Counted from the stretch's first letter, positions 26,001-39,934 are shown. The stretch is 64,000 bases of DNA from Sabellastarte sp. h YS-2021 (GCA_964017235.1 OZ024935.1:32343596-32407595), one strand, 5' to 3'. A program made the numbers and translations. The notes: a model not told the origin generated them from the letters alone.

Positions 26001-26543
26001 AAATATTGAGATGTAACGCTGGAATTTGGGTAGGACGTTAGTTTTGTGGCACTTGTGATTATAGCAATGATTTCAGACTTACATCTACATGGAAAATTCA
26101 TGTCACGACCTGTCCAAGTTCCCGGAGCACCGTTTTTCCTCCACAATTAAGTCAAATATTGAGATGTAATGCTGAAATTTGGGCAGGACGTTAGATTCAT
26201 GTTACTGGTGATGATAGAAAAGATTTCAGACTTACATCTATGTGGGAAACCAGTGTTGCGAACTGTCAAGGCTACATCGCCCAAGTACCCGGAGCGCCTT
26301 TTTTCCTCTGTAACTAAGTGAAATTTTGAGATGAAACCCTGGAATTTGGCCAGGACATTAGTTTTGTGGCACTTGTATTATAGCAATGATTTCAGATTTA
26401 AATCTACATGGAAAACTAGTGTCATGACCCGTCAAGGCTACATCGCCAAAGTACCTGGAGCGCTGTTTTTCCTCCAAAACTAAGTCAAATATTGAGATGT
26501 AATGCTGAAATTTGGGCTGGACGTTAGATTCATGTTACTGGTC
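20014..26543. repeat. Ten-unit super-repeat (6530 bp), copy 2
   Basis: Unit starts are 20014, 20667, 21320, 21973, 22626, 23279, 23932, 24585, 25238 and 25891. The first nine follow copy 1 in order, including 'gacgttaaattc' and 'cttacatgtatgtgg'. One difference is the D/A junction at about 23277, 'gtgata' here against 'gtcata' in copy 1. The tenth unit (25891, ggccagg) does not match its counterpart (19361, acatagg). Confidence 0.86.
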
Positions 26544-27196
26544 ATAATAGAAAAGATTTCAGACTTACATCTATGTGGGAAACTAGTGTCACGACCTGTC
26601 AAGGCTACATCGCCCAAGTACCCGGAGCGCCTTTTTTCCTCTGTAAATAAGTCAAATATTGAGATGTAACGCTGGAATTTAAGTAGGACGTTAGTTTTGT
26701 GGCACTTGTGATTATAGCAATGATTTCAGACTTACATCTACATGGAAAATTCATGTCACGACCTGTCCAAGTTCCCGGAGCACCGTTTTTCCTCCACAAT
26801 TAAGTCAAATATTGAGATGTAATGCTGAAATTTGGGCAGGACGTTAGATTCATGTTACTGGTGATGATAGAAAAGATTTCAGACTTACATCTATGTGGGA
26901 AACCAGTGTTGCGAACTGTCAAGGCTACATCGCCCAAGTACCCGGAGCGCCTTTTTTCCTCTGTAACTAAGTGAAATTTTGAGATGAAACCCTGGAATTT
27001 GGCCAGGACATTAGTTTTGTGGCACTTGTATTATAGCAATGATTTCAGATTTAAATCTACATGGAAAACTAGTGTCATGACCCGTCAAGGCTACATCGCC
27101 AAAGTACCTGGAGCGCTGTTTTTCCTCCAAAACTAAGTCAAATATTGAGATGTAATGCTGAAATTTGGGCTGGACGTTAGATTCATGTTACTGGTC
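26544..27196. repeat. Hybrid-type HOR unit (aagt A with ggccagg C)
   Basis: Most 'aagt' A monomers in this part of the array sit in units whose C has 'ttgggcaggag'. This unit pairs 'aagt' with 'ggccaggac' and 'gatttaaat', so it looks like a product of exchange between R- and Q-type units. It borders the triplicated unit that starts at 27197. Confidence 0.7.
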
Positions 27197-29155
27197 ATAA
27201 TAGAAAAGATTTCAGACTTACATCTATGTGGGAAACTAGTGTCACGACCTGTCAAGGCTACATCGCCCAAGTACCCGGAGCGCCTTTTTTCCTCTGTAAA
27301 TAAGTCAAATATTGAGATGTAACGCTGGAATTTAAGTAGGACGTTAGTTTTGTGGCACTTGTGATTATAGCAATGATTTCAGACTTACATCTACATGGAA
27401 AATTCATGTCACGACCTGTCCAAGTTCCCGGAGCACCGTTTTTCCTCCACAATTAAGTCAAATATTGAGATGTAATGCTGAAATTTGGGCAGGACGTTAG
27501 ATTCATGTTACTGGTGATGATAGAAAAGATTTCAGACTTACATCTATGTGGGAAACCAGTGTTGCGAACTGTCAAGGCTACATCGCCCAAGTACCCGGAG
27601 CGCCTTTTTTCCTCTGTAGCTAAGTGAAATTTTGAGATGAAACCCTGGAATTTGGGCAGGAGATTAGTTTTGTGGCACTTGTATTATAGCAATGATTTCA
27701 GACTTAAATCTACATGGGAAACTAGTGTCATGACCCGTCAAGGCTACATCGCCAAAGTACCTGGAGCGCTGTTTTTCCTCCAAAACTAAGTCAAATATTC
27801 AGATGTAATGCTGAAATTTGGGCTGGACGTTAGATTCATGTTACTGGTCATAATAGAAAAGATTTCAGACTTACATCTATGTGGGAAACTAGTGTCACGA
27901 CCTGTCAAGGCTACATCGCCCAAGTACCCGGAGCGCCTTTTTTCCTCTGTAAATAAGTCAAATATTGAGATGTAACGCTGGAATTTAAGTAGGACGTTAG
28001 TTTTGTGGCACTTGTGATTATAGCAATGATTTCAGACTTACATCTACATGGAAAATTCATGTCACGACCTGTCCAAGTTCCCGGAGCACCGTTTTTCCTC
28101 CACAATTAAGTCAAATATTGAGATGTAATGCTGAAATTTGGGCAGGACGTTAGATTCATGTTACTGGTGATGATAGAAAAGATTTCAGACTTACATCTAT
28201 GTGGGAAACCAGTGTTGCGAACTGTCAAGGCTACATCGCCCAAGTACCCGGAGCGCCTTTTTTCCTCTGTAGCTAAGTGAAATTTTGAGATGAAACCCTG
28301 GAATTTGGGCAGGAGATTAGTTTTGTGGCACTTGTATTATAGCAATGATTTCAGACTTAAATCTACATGGGAAACTAGTGTCATGACCCGTCAAGGCTAC
28401 ATCGCCAAAGTACCTGGAGCGCTGTTTTTCCTCCAAAACTAAGTCAAATATTCAGATGTAATGCTGAAATTTGGGCTGGACGTTAGATTCATGTTACTGG
28501 TCATAATAGAAAAGATTTCAGACTTACATCTATGTGGGAAACTAGTGTCACGACCTGTCAAGGCTACATCGCCCAAGTACCCGGAGCGCCTTTTTTCCTC
28601 TGTAAATAAGTCAAATATTGAGATGTAACGCTGGAATTTAAGTAGGACGTTAGTTTTGTGGCACTTGTGATTATAGCAATGATTTCAGACTTACATCTAC
28701 ATGGAAAATTCATGTCACGACCTGTCCAAGTTCCCGGAGCACCGTTTTTCCTCCACAATTAAGTCAAATATTGAGATGTAATGCTGAAATTTGGGCAGGA
28801 CGTTAGATTCATGTTACTGGTGATGATAGAAAAGATTTCAGACTTACATCTATGTGGGAAACCAGTGTTGCGAACTGTCAAGGCTACATCGCCCAAGTAC
28901 CCGGAGCGCCTTTTTTCCTCTGTAGCTAAGTGAAATTTTGAGATGAAACCCTGGAATTTGGGCAGGAGATTAGTTTTGTGGCACTTGTATTATAGCAATG
29001 ATTTCAGACTTAAATCTACATGGGAAACTAGTGTCATGACCCGTCAAGGCTACATCGCCAAAGTACCTGGAGCGCTGTTTTTCCTCCAAAACTAAGTCAA
29101 ATATTCAGATGTAATGCTGAAATTTGGGCTGGACGTTAGATTCATGTTACTGGTC
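27197..29155. repeat. Same 653-bp unit three times in tandem
   Basis: Unit starts are 27197, 27850 and 28503. All three share 'ctgtagctaag' in C, found nowhere else that I noticed, and 'aaatattcagatg' in D. I saw no difference among them by eye. This breaks the P-Q-R order and points to very recent single-unit expansion. Confidence 0.9.
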
Positions 29156-29808
29156 ATAATAGAAAAGATTTCAGACTTACATCTATGTGGGAAACTAGTG
29201 TCACGACCTGTCAAGGCTACATCGCCCAAGTACCCGGAGCGCCTTTTTTCCTCTGTAAATAAGTCAAATATTGAGATGTAACGCTGGAATTTAAGTAGGA
29301 CGTTAGTTTTGTGGCACTTGTGATTATAGCAATGATTTCAGACTTACATCTACATGGAAAATTCATGTCACGACCTGTCCAAGTTCCCGGAGCACCGTTT
29401 TTCCTCCATAATTAAGTCAAATATTGAGATGTAATGCTGAAATTTGGGCAGGACGTTAGATTCATGTTACTTGTGATGATAGAATAGATTTCAGACTTAC
29501 ATCTATGTGGGAAAATAGTGTTGCGACCTGTCAAGGCTACATCGCCCAAGTACCCGGAGCGCCTTTTTTCCTCTGTAACTAAGTGAAATTTTGAGATGAA
29601 ACCCTGGATATTGGGCAGGAGATTAGTTTTGTGGCACTTGTATTATAGCAATGATTTCAGACTTAAATCTACATGGGAAACTAGTGTCATGACCCGTCAA
29701 GGCTACATCGCCAAAGTACCTGGAGCGCTGTTTTTCCTCCAAAACTAAGTCAAATATTGAGATGTAATGCTGAAATTTGGGCTGGACGTTAGATTCATGT
29801 TACTGGTC
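29156..29808. repeat. HOR unit with ccataatt B and aatagtg C
   Basis: This is the first unit of the middle region, where 'ccataatt' in B and 'agaatag' in C become common. It has 'gttacttgtgatgat' at the B/C junction instead of the usual 'gttactggtg'. In variant markers it resembles the unit at 31767. Confidence 0.8.
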
Positions 29809-30461
29809 ATAATAGAAAAGATTTCAGACTTACATCTATGTGGGAAACTAGTGTCACGACCTGTCAAGGCTACATCGCCCAAGTACCCGGAGCGCCTTTT
29901 TTCCTCTGTAAATAAGTCAAATATTGAGATGTAACGCTGGAATTTGGGTAGGACGTTAGTTTTGTGGCACTTGTGATTATAGCAATGATTTCAGACTTAC
30001 ATCTACATGGAAAATTCATGTCACGACCTGTCCAAGTTCCCGGAGCACCGTTTTTCCTCCATAATTAAATCAAATATTGAGATGTAATGCTGAAATTTGG
30101 GCAGGACGATAGATTCATGTTACTGGTGATGATAGAATAGATTTCAGACTTACATCTATGTGGGAAACTAGTGTTGCGACCTGTCAAGGCTACATCGCCC
30201 AAGTACCCGGAGCGCCTTTTTTCCTCTGTAACTAAGTGAAATTTTGAGATGAAACCCTGGAATTTGGGCAGGAGATTAGTTTTGTGGCACTTGTATTATA
30301 GCAATGATTTCAGACTTAAATCTACATGGGAAACTAGTGTCATGACCCGTCAAGGCTACATCGCCAAAGTACCTGGAGCGCTGTTTTTCCTCCAAAACTA
30401 AGTCAAATATTGAGATGTAATGCTGAAATTTGGGCTGGACGTTAGATTCATGTTACTGGTC

Positions 30462-31113
30462 ATAATAAAAAAGATTTCAGACTTACATCTATGTGGGAAA
30501 CTAGTGTCACGACCTGTCAAGGCTACATCGCCCAAGTACCCGGAGCGCCTTTTTTCCTCTGTAAATAAGTCAAATATTGAGATGTAACGCTGGAATTTGG
30601 GTAGGACGTTAGTTTTGTGGCACTTGTGATTATAGCAATGATTTCAGACTTACATCTACATGGAAAATTCATGTCACGACCTGTCCAAGTTCCCGGAGCA
30701 CCGTTTTTCCTCCACAATTAAGTCAAATATTGAGATGTAATGCTGAAATTTGGGCAGGACGTTAGATTCATGTTACTGGTGATGATAGAAAAGATTTCAG
30801 ACTTACATCTATGTGGGAAACCAGTGTTGCGAACTGTCAAGGCTACATCGCCCAAGTACCCGGAGCGCCTTTTTTCCTCTGTAACTAAGTGAAATTTTGA
30901 GATGAAACCCTGGAATTTGGCCAGGACATTAGTTTTGTGGCACTTGTATTATAGCAATGATTTCAGATTTAAATCTACATGGAAAACTAGTGTCATGACC
31001 CGTCAAGGCTACATCGCCAAAGTACCTGGAGCGCTGTTTTCCTCCAAAACTAAGTCAAATATTCAGATGTAATGCTGAAATTTGGGCTGGACGTTAGATT
31101 CATGTTACTGGTC
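30462..31113. repeat. 652-bp HOR unit (one T lost in D)
   Basis: The T5 tract of D is T4 at 31037-31040 ('gcgctgttttcctcc'). The unit also begins 'ataataaaaaag' and has 'aaatattcagatg' in D. The same three changes are linked in the units at 33406, 39935 and 43532. Confidence 0.9.
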
Positions 31114-33072
31114 ATAATAGAAAAGATTTCAGACTTACATCTATGTGGGAAACTAGTGTCACGACCTGTCAAGGCTACATCGCCCAAGTACCCGGACCGC
31201 CTTTTTTCCTCTGTAAATAAGTCAAATATTGAGATGTAACGCTGGAATTTAAGTAGGACGTTAGTTTTGTGGCACTTGTGATTATAGCAATGATTTCAGA
31301 CTTACATCTACATGGAAAATTCATGTCACGACCTGTCCAAGTTCCCGGAGCACCGTTTTTCCTCCATAATTAAGTCAAATATTGAGATGTAATGCTGAAA
31401 TTTGGGCAGGACGTTAGATTCATGTTACTGGTGATGATAGAATAGATTTCAGACTTACATCTATGTGGGAAAATAGTGTTGCGACCTGTCAAGGCTACAT
31501 CGCCCAAGTACCCGGAGCGCCTTTTTTCCTCTGTAACTAAGTGAAATTTTGAGATGAAACCCTGGAATTTGGCCAGGACATTAGTTTTGTGGCACTTGTA
31601 TTATAGCAATGATTTCAGACTTAAATCTACATGGGAAACTAGTGTCATGACCCGTCAAGGCTACATCGCCAAAGTACCTGGAGCGCTGTTTTTCCTCCAA
31701 AACTAAGTCAAATATTGAGATGTAATGCTGAAATTTGGGCTGGACGTTAGATTCATGTTACTGGTCATAATAGAAAAGATTTCAGACTTACATCTATGTG
31801 GGAAACTAGTGTCACGACCTGTCAAGGCTACATCGCCCAAGTACCCGGAGCGCCTTTTTTCCTCTGTAAATAAGTCAAATATTGAGATGTAACGCTGGAA
31901 TTTAAGTAGGACGTTAGTTTTGTGGCACTTGTGATTATAGCAATGATTTCAGACTTACATCTACATGGAAAATTCATGTCACGACCTGTCCAAGTTCCCG
32001 GAGCACCGTTTTTCCTCCATAATTAAGTCAAATATTGAGATGTAATGCTGAAATTTGGGCAGGACGTTAGATTCATGTTACTGGTGATGATAGAATAGAT
32101 TTCAGACTTACATCTATGTGGGAAAATAGTGTTGCGACCTGTCAAGGCTACATCGCCCAAGTACCCGGAGCGCCTTTTTTCCTCTGTAACTAAGTGAAAT
32201 TTTGAGATGAAACCCTGGATATTGGGCAGGAGATTAGTTTTGTGGCACTTGTATTATAGCAATGATTTCAGACTTAAATCTACATGGGAAACTAGTGTCA
32301 TGACCCGTCAAGGCTACATCGCCAAAGTACCTGGAGCGCTGTTTTTCCTCCAAAACTAAGTCAAATATTGAGATGTAATGCTGAAATTTGGGCTGGACGT
32401 TAGATTCATGTTACTGGTCATAATAGAAAAGATTTCAGACTTACATCTATGTGGGAAACTAGTGTCACGACCTGTCAAGGCTACATCGCCCAAGTACCCG
32501 GAGCGCCTTTTTTCCTCTGTAAATAAGTCAAATATTGAGATGTAACGCTGGAATTTGGGTAGGACGTTAGTTTTGTGGCACTTGTGATTATAGCAATGAT
32601 TTCAGACTTACATCTACATGGAAAATTCATGTCACGACCTGTCCAAGTTCCCGGAGCACCGTTTTTCCTCCATAATTAAATCAAATATTGAGATGTAATG
32701 CTGAAATTTGGGCAGGACGTTAGATTCATGTTACTGGTGATGATAGAATAGATTTCAGACTTACATCTATGTGGGAAACTAGTGTTGCGACCTGTCAAGG
32801 CTACATCGCCCAAGTACCCGGAGCGCCTTTTTTCCTCTGTAACTAAGTGAAATTTTGAGATGAAACCCTGGAATTTGGGCAGGAGATTAGTTTTGTGGCA
32901 CTTGTATTATAGCAATGATTTCAGACTTAAATCTACATGGGAAACTAGTGTCATGACCCGTCAAGGCTACATCGCCAAAGTACCTGGAGCGCTGTTTTTC
33001 CTCCAAAACTAAGTCAAATATTGAGATGTAATGCTGAAATTTGGGCTGGACGTTAGATTCATGTTACTGGTG

Positions 33073-33405
33073 ATAATAGAAAAGATTTCAGACTTACATC
33101 TATGTGGGAAACCAGTGTTGCGAACTGTCAAGGCTACATCGCCCAAGTACCCGGAGCGCCTTTTTTCCTCTGTAACTAAGTGAAATTTTGAGATGAAACC
33201 CTGGAATTTGGCCAGGACATTAGTTTTGTGGCACTTGTATTATAGCAATGATTTCAGACTTAAATCTACATGGGAAACTAGTGTCATGACCCGTCAAGGC
33301 TACATCACCAAAGTACCTGGAGCGCTGTTTTTCCTCCAAAACTAAGTCAAATATTGAGATGTAATGCTGAAATTTGGGCTGGACGTTAGATTCATGTTAC
33401 TGGTC
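33073..33405. repeat. Half HOR unit (A/C hybrid + D, 333 bp)
   Basis: It starts with A's 'ataatag' but continues as C ('accagtgttgcgaactg', then 'ggccaggac'). The 166-bp hybrid (33073-33238) is followed by a D monomer (33239-33405) containing 'tacatcaccaaag'. B and the rest of A and C are missing. The crossover lies in the stretch of about 37 bases where A and C are identical, so this is an out-of-register exchange between the two halves of the HOR. Confidence 0.92.
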
Positions 33406-34057
33406 ATAATAAAAAAGATTTCAGACTTACATCTATGTGGGAAACTAGTGTCACGACCTGTCAAGGCTACATCGCCCAAGTACCCGGAGCGCCTTTTTTC
33501 CTCTGTAAATAAGTCAAATATTGAGATGTAACGCTGGAATTTGGGTAGGACGTTAGTTTTGTGGCACTTGTGATTATAGCAATGATTTCAGACTTACATC
33601 TACATGGAAAATTCATGTCACGACCTGTCCAAGTTCCCGGAGCACCGTTTTTCCTCCACAATTAAGTCAAATATTGAGATGTAATGCTAAAATTTGGGCA
33701 GGACGTTAGATTCATGTTACTGGTGATGATAGAAAAGATTTCAGACTTACATCTATGTGGGAAACCAGTGTTGCGAACTGTCAAGGCTACATCGCCCAAG
33801 TACCCGGAGCGCCTTTTTTCCTCTGTAACTAAGTGAAATTTTGAGATGAAACCCTGGAATTTGGCCAGGACATTAGTTTTGTGGCACTTGTATTATAGCA
33901 ATGATTTCAGATTTAAATCTACATGGGAAACTAGTGTCATGACCCGTCAAGGCTACATCGCCAAAGTACCTGGAGCGCTGTTTTCCTCCAAAACTAAGTC
34001 AAATATTCAGATGTAATGCTGAAATTTGGGCTGGACGTTAGATTCATGTTACTGGTC
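33406..34057. repeat. 652-bp HOR unit (one T lost in D)
   Basis: T4 lies at 33981-33984. The unit is linked to 'ataataaaaaag' at its start, 'atgctaaaatttggg' in B and 'attcagatg' in D. The 'ctaaaattt' change recurs only in the unit at 43532, its partner in the ~10-kb duplication. Confidence 0.9.
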
Positions 34058-37000
34058 ATAATAGAAAAGATTTCAGACTTACATCTATGTGGGAAACTAG
34101 TGTCACGACCTGTCAAGGCTACATCGCCCAAGTACCCGGACCGCCTTTTTTCCTCTGTAAATAAGTCAAATATTGAGATGTAACGCTGGAATTTAAGTAG
34201 GACGTTAGTTTTGTGGCACTTGTGATTATAGCAATGATTTCAGACTTACATCTACATGGAAAATTCATGTCACGACCTGTCCAAGTTCCCGGAGCACCGT
34301 TTTTCCTCCATAATTAAGTCAAATATTGAGATGTAATGCTGAAATTTGGGCAGGACGTTAGATTCATGTTACTGGTGATGATAGAATAGATTTCAGACTT
34401 ACATCTATGTGGGAAAATAGTGTTGCGACCTGTCAAGGCTACATCGCCCAAGTACCCGGAGCGCCTTTTTTCCTCTGTAACTAAGTGAAATTTTGAGATG
34501 AAACCCTGGAATTTGGCCAGGACATTAGTTTTGTGGCACTTGTATTATAGCAATGATTTCAGACTTAAATCTACATGGGAAACTAGTGTCATGACCCGTC
34601 AAGGCTACATCGCCAAAGTACCTGGAGCGCTGTTTTTCCTCCAAAACTAAGTCAAATATTGAGATGTAATGCTGAAATTTGGGCTGGACGTTAGATTCAT
34701 GTTACTGGTCATAATAGAAAAGATTTCAGACTTACATCTATGTGGGAAACTAGTGTCACGACCTGTCAAGGCTACATCGCCCAAGTACCCGGAGCGCCTT
34801 TTTTCCTCTGTAAATAAGTCAAATATTGAGATGTAACGCTGGAATTTGGGTAGGACGTTAGTTTTGTGGCACTTGTGATTATAGCAATGATTTCAGACTT
34901 ACATCTACATGGAAAATTCATGTCACGACCTGTCCAAGTTCCCGGAGCATCGTTTTTCCTCCATAATTAAGTCAAATATTGAGATGTAATGCTGAAATTT
35001 GGGCAGGACGTTAGATTCATGTTACTGGTGATGATAGAATAGATTTCAGACTTACATCTATGTGGGAAACTAGTGTTGCGACCTGTCAAGGCTACATCGC
35101 CCAAGTACCCGGAGCGCCTTTTTTCCTCTGTAACTAAGTGAAATTTTGAGATGAAACCCTGGAATTTGGGCAGGAGATTAGTTTTGTGGCACTTGTATTA
35201 TAGCAATGATTTCAGACTTAAATCTACATGGGAAACTAGTGTCATGACCCGTCAAGGCTACATCGCCAAAGTACCTGGAGCGCTGTTTTTCCTCCAAAAC
35301 TAAGTCAAATATTGAGATGTAATGCTGAAATTTGGGCTGGACGTTAGATTCATGTTACTGGTGATAATAGAAAAGATTTCAGACTTACATCTATGTGGGA
35401 AACTAGTGTCATGACCTGTCAAGGCTACATCGCCCAAGTACCCGGAGCGCCTTTTTTCCTCTGTAAATAAGTCAAATATTGAGATGTAACGCTGGAATTT
35501 GGGTAGGACGTTAGTTTTGTGGCACTTGTGATTATAGCAATGATTTCAGACTTACATCTACATGGAAAATTCATGTCACGACCTGTCCAAGTTCCCGGAG
35601 CACCGTTTTTCCTCCACAATTAAGTCAAATATTGAGATGTAATGCTGAAATTTGGGCAGGACGTTAGATTCATGTTACTGTTGCTGATAGAAAAGATTTC
35701 AGACTTACATCTATGTGGGAAACCAGTGTTGCGAACTGTCAAGGCTACATCGCCCAAGTACCCGGAGCGCCTTTTTTCCTCTGTAACTAAGTGAAATTTT
35801 GAGATGAAACCCTGGATATTGGGCAGGAGATTAGTTTTGTGGCACTTGTATTATAGCAATGATTTCAGACTTAAATCTACATGGGAAACTAGTGTCATGA
35901 CCCGTCAAGGCTACATCGCCAAAGTACCTGGAGCGCTGTTTTTCCTCCAAAACTAAGTCAAATATTGAGATGTAATGCTGAAATTTGGGCTGGACGTTAG
36001 ATTCATGTTACTGGTCATAATAGAAAAGATTTCAGACTTACATCTATGTGGGAAACTAGTGTCACGACCTGTCAAGGCTACATCGCCCAAGTACCCGGAG
36101 CGCCTTTTTTCCTCTGTAAATAAGTCAAATATTGAGATGTAACGCTGGAATTTGGGTAGGACGTTAGTTTTGTGGCAATTGTGATTATAGCAATGATTTC
36201 AGACTTACATCTACATGGAAAATTCATGTCACGACCTGTCCAAGTTCCCGGAGCACCGTTTTTCCTCCACAATTAAGTCAAATATTGAGATGTAATGCTG
36301 AAATTTGGGCAGGACGTTAGATTCATGTTACTGGTGATGATAGAAAAGATTTCAGACTTACATCTATGTGGGAAACCAGTGTTGCGAACTGTCAAGGCTA
36401 CATCGCCCAAGTACCCGGAGCGCCTTTTTTCCTCTGTAACTAAGTGAAATTTTGAGATGAAACCCTGGAATTTGGCCAGGACATTAGTTTTGTGGCACTT
36501 GTATTATAGCAATGATTTCAGATTTAAATCTACATGGAAAACTAGTGTCATGACCCGTCAAGGCTACATCGCCAAAGTACCTGGAGCGCTGTTTTTCCTC
36601 CAAAACTAAGTCAAATATTGAGATGTAATGCTGAAATTTGGGCTGGACGTTAGATTCATGTTACTGGTCATAATAGAAAAGATTTCAGACTTACATCTAT
36701 GTGGGAAACTAGTGTCACGACCTGTCAAGGCTACATCGCCCAAGTACCCGGAGCGCCTTTTTTCCTCTGTAAATAAGTCAAATATTGAGATGTAACGCTG
36801 GAATTTAAGTAGGACGTTAGTTTTGTGGCACTTGTGATTATAGCAATGATTTCAGACTTACATCTACATGGAAAATTCATGTCACGACCTGTCCAAGTTC
36901 CCGGAGCACCGTTTTTCCTCCACAATTAAGTCAAATATTGAGATGTAATGCTGAAATTTGGGCAGGACGTTAGATTCATGTTACTGGTGATGATAGAATA

Positions 37001-39934
37001 GATTTCAGACTTACATCTATGTGGGAAAATAGTGTTGCGACCTGTCAAGGCTACATCGCCCAAGTACCCGGAGCGCCTTTTTTCCTCTGTAACTAAGTGA
37101 AATTTTTAGATGAAACCCTGGAATTTGGCCAGGACATTAGTTTTGTGGCACTTGTATTATAGCAATGATTTCAGACTTAAATCTACATGGGAAACTAGTG
37201 TCACGACCCGTCAAGGCTACATCGCCAAAGTACCTGGAGCGCTGTTTTTCCTCCAAAACTAAGTCAAATATTGAGATGTAATGCTGAAATTTGGGCTGGA
37301 CGTTAGATTCATGTTACTGGTCATAATAGAAAAGATTTCAGACTTACATCTATGTGGGAAACTAGTGTCACGACCTGTCAAGGCTACATCGCCCAAGTAC
37401 CCGGAGCGCCTTTTTTCCTCTGTAAATAAGTCAAATATTGAGATGTAACGCTGGAATTTGGGTAGGACGTTAGTTTTGTGGCACTTGTGATTATAGCAAT
37501 GATTTCAGACTTACATCTACATGGAAAATTCATGTCACGACCTGTCCAAGTTCCCGGAGCACCGTTTTTCCTCCATAATTAAGTCAAATATTGAGATGTA
37601 ATGCTGAAATTTGGGCAGGACGTTAGATTCATGTTACTGGTGATGATAGAATAGATTTCAGACTTACATCTATGTGGGAAACTAGTGTTGCGACCTGTCA
37701 AGGCTACATCGCCCAAGTACCCGGAGCGCCTTTTTTCCTCTGTAACTAAGTGAAATTTTGAGATGAAACCCTGGAATTTGGGCAGGAGATTAGTTTTGTG
37801 GCACTTGTATTATAGCAATGATTTCAGACTTAAATCTACATGGGAAACTAGTGTCATGACCCGTCAAGGCTACATCGCCAAAGTACCTGGAGCGCTGTTT
37901 TTCCTCCAAAACTAAGTCAAATATTGAGATGTAATGCTGAAATTTGGGCTGGACGTTAGATTCATGTTACTGGTCATAATAGAAAAGATTTCAGACTTAC
38001 ATCTATGTGGGAAACTAGTGTCATGACCTGTCAAGGCTACATCGCCCAAGTACCCGGAGCGCCTTTTTTCCTCTGTAAATAAGTCAAATATTGAGATGTA
38101 ACGCTGGAATTTGGGTAGGACGTTAGTTTTGTGGCACTTGTGATTATAGCAATGATTTCAGACTTACATCTACATGGAAAATTCATGTCACGACCTGTCC
38201 AAGTTCCCGGAGCACCGTTTTTCCTCCACAATTAAGTCAAATATTGAGATGTAATGCTGAAATTTGGGCAGGACGTTAGATTCATGTTACTGGTGATGAT
38301 AGAAAAGATTTCAGACTTACATCTATGTGGGAAACCAGTGTTGCGAACTGTCAAGGCTACATCGCCCAAGTACCCGGAGCGCCTTTTTTCCTCTGTAACT
38401 AAGTGAAATTTTGAGATGAAACCCTGGATATTGGGCAGGAGATTAGTTTTGTGGCACTTGTATTATAGCAATGATTTCAGACTTAAATCTACATGGGAAA
38501 CTAGTGTCATGACCCGTCAAGGCTACATCGCCAAAGTACCTGGAGCGCTGTTTTTCCTCCAAAACTAAGTCAAATATTGAGATGTAATGCTGAAATTTGG
38601 GCTGGACGTTAGATTCATGTTACTGGTCATAATAGAAAAGATTTCAGACTTACATCTATGTGGGAAACTAGTGTCACGACCTGTCAAGGCTACATCGCCC
38701 AAGTACCCGGAGCGCCTTTTTTCCTCTGTAAATAAGTCAAATATTGAGATGTAACGCTGGAATTTGGGTAGGACGTTAGTTTTGTGGCACTTGTGATTAT
38801 AGCAATGATTTCAGACTTACATCTACATGGAAAATTCATGTCACGACCTGTCCAAGTTCCCGGAGCACCGTTTTTCCTCCACAATTAAGTCAAATATTGA
38901 GATGTAATGCTGAAATTTGGGCAGGACGTTAGATTCATGTTACTGGTGATGATAGAAAAGATTTCAGACTTACATCTATGTGGGAAACCAGTGTTGCGAA
39001 CTGTCAAGGCTACATCGCCCAAGTACCCGGAGCGCCTTTTTTCCTCTGTAACTAGGTGAAATTTTGAGATGAAACCCTGGAATTTGGCCAGGACATTAGT
39101 TTTGTGGCACTTGTATTATAGCAATGATTTCAGATTTAAATCTACATGGAAAACTAGTGTCATGACCCGTCAAGGCTACATCGCCAAAGTACCTGGAGCG
39201 CTGTTTTTCCTCCAAAACTAAGTCAAATATTGAGATGTAATGCTGAAATTTGGGCTGGACGTTAGATTCATGTTACTGGTCATAATAGAAAAGATTTCAG
39301 ACTTACATCTATGTGGGAAACTAGTGTCACGACCTGTCAAGGCTACATCGCCCAAGTACCCGGAGCGCCTTTTTTCCTCTGTAAATAAGTCAAATATTGA
39401 GATGTAACGCTGGAATTTGGGTAGGACGTTAGTTTTGTGGCACTTGTGATTATAGCAATGATTTCAGACTTACATCTACATGGAAAATTCATGTCACGAC
39501 CTGTCCAAGTTCCCGGAGCACCGTTTTTCCTCCATAATTAAATCAAATATTGAGATGTAATGCTGAAATTTGGGCAGGACGATAGATTCATGTTACTGGT
39601 GATGATAGAATAGATTTCAGACTTACATCTATGTGGGAAACTAGTGTTGCGACCTGTCAAGGCTACATCGCCCAAGTACCCGGAGCGCCTTTTTTCCTCT
39701 GTAACTAAGTGAAATTTTGAGATGAAACCCTGGAATTTGGGCAGGAGATTAGTTTTGTGGCACTTGTATTATAGCAATGATTTCAGACTTAAATCTACAT
39801 GGGAAACTAGTGTCATGACCCGTCAAGGCTACATCGCCAAAGTACCTGGAGCGCTGTTTTTCCTCCAAAACTAAGTCAAATATTGAGATGTAATGCTGAA
39901 ATTTGGGCTGGACGTTAGATTCATGTTACTGGTC

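Larger units (their letters stand above)
29809..39281. repeat. ~10-kb super-repeat, copy 1 (9473 bp)
   Basis: Unit starts are 29809, 30462 (652 bp), 31114, 31767, 32420, 33073 (333 bp), 33406 (652 bp), 34058, 34711, 35364, 36017, 36670, 37323, 37976 and 38629. Private markers include 'gacgatagattc' (first unit), 'cataataaaaaag' at the starts of 30462 and 33406, 'cccggaccgcc' in 31114 and 34058, 'tacatcaccaaag' in the half-unit, 'tggcaattgtg' in 36017 and 'aactaggtg' in 38629. All recur in the same order in the block starting at 39282. Confidence 0.9.

Noticed and set aside
33073-33405. A 333-bp insertion resembling a small mobile element
   Set aside because: Both parts are ordinary C-like and D monomers with no target duplication or foreign sequence; unequal exchange explains it.
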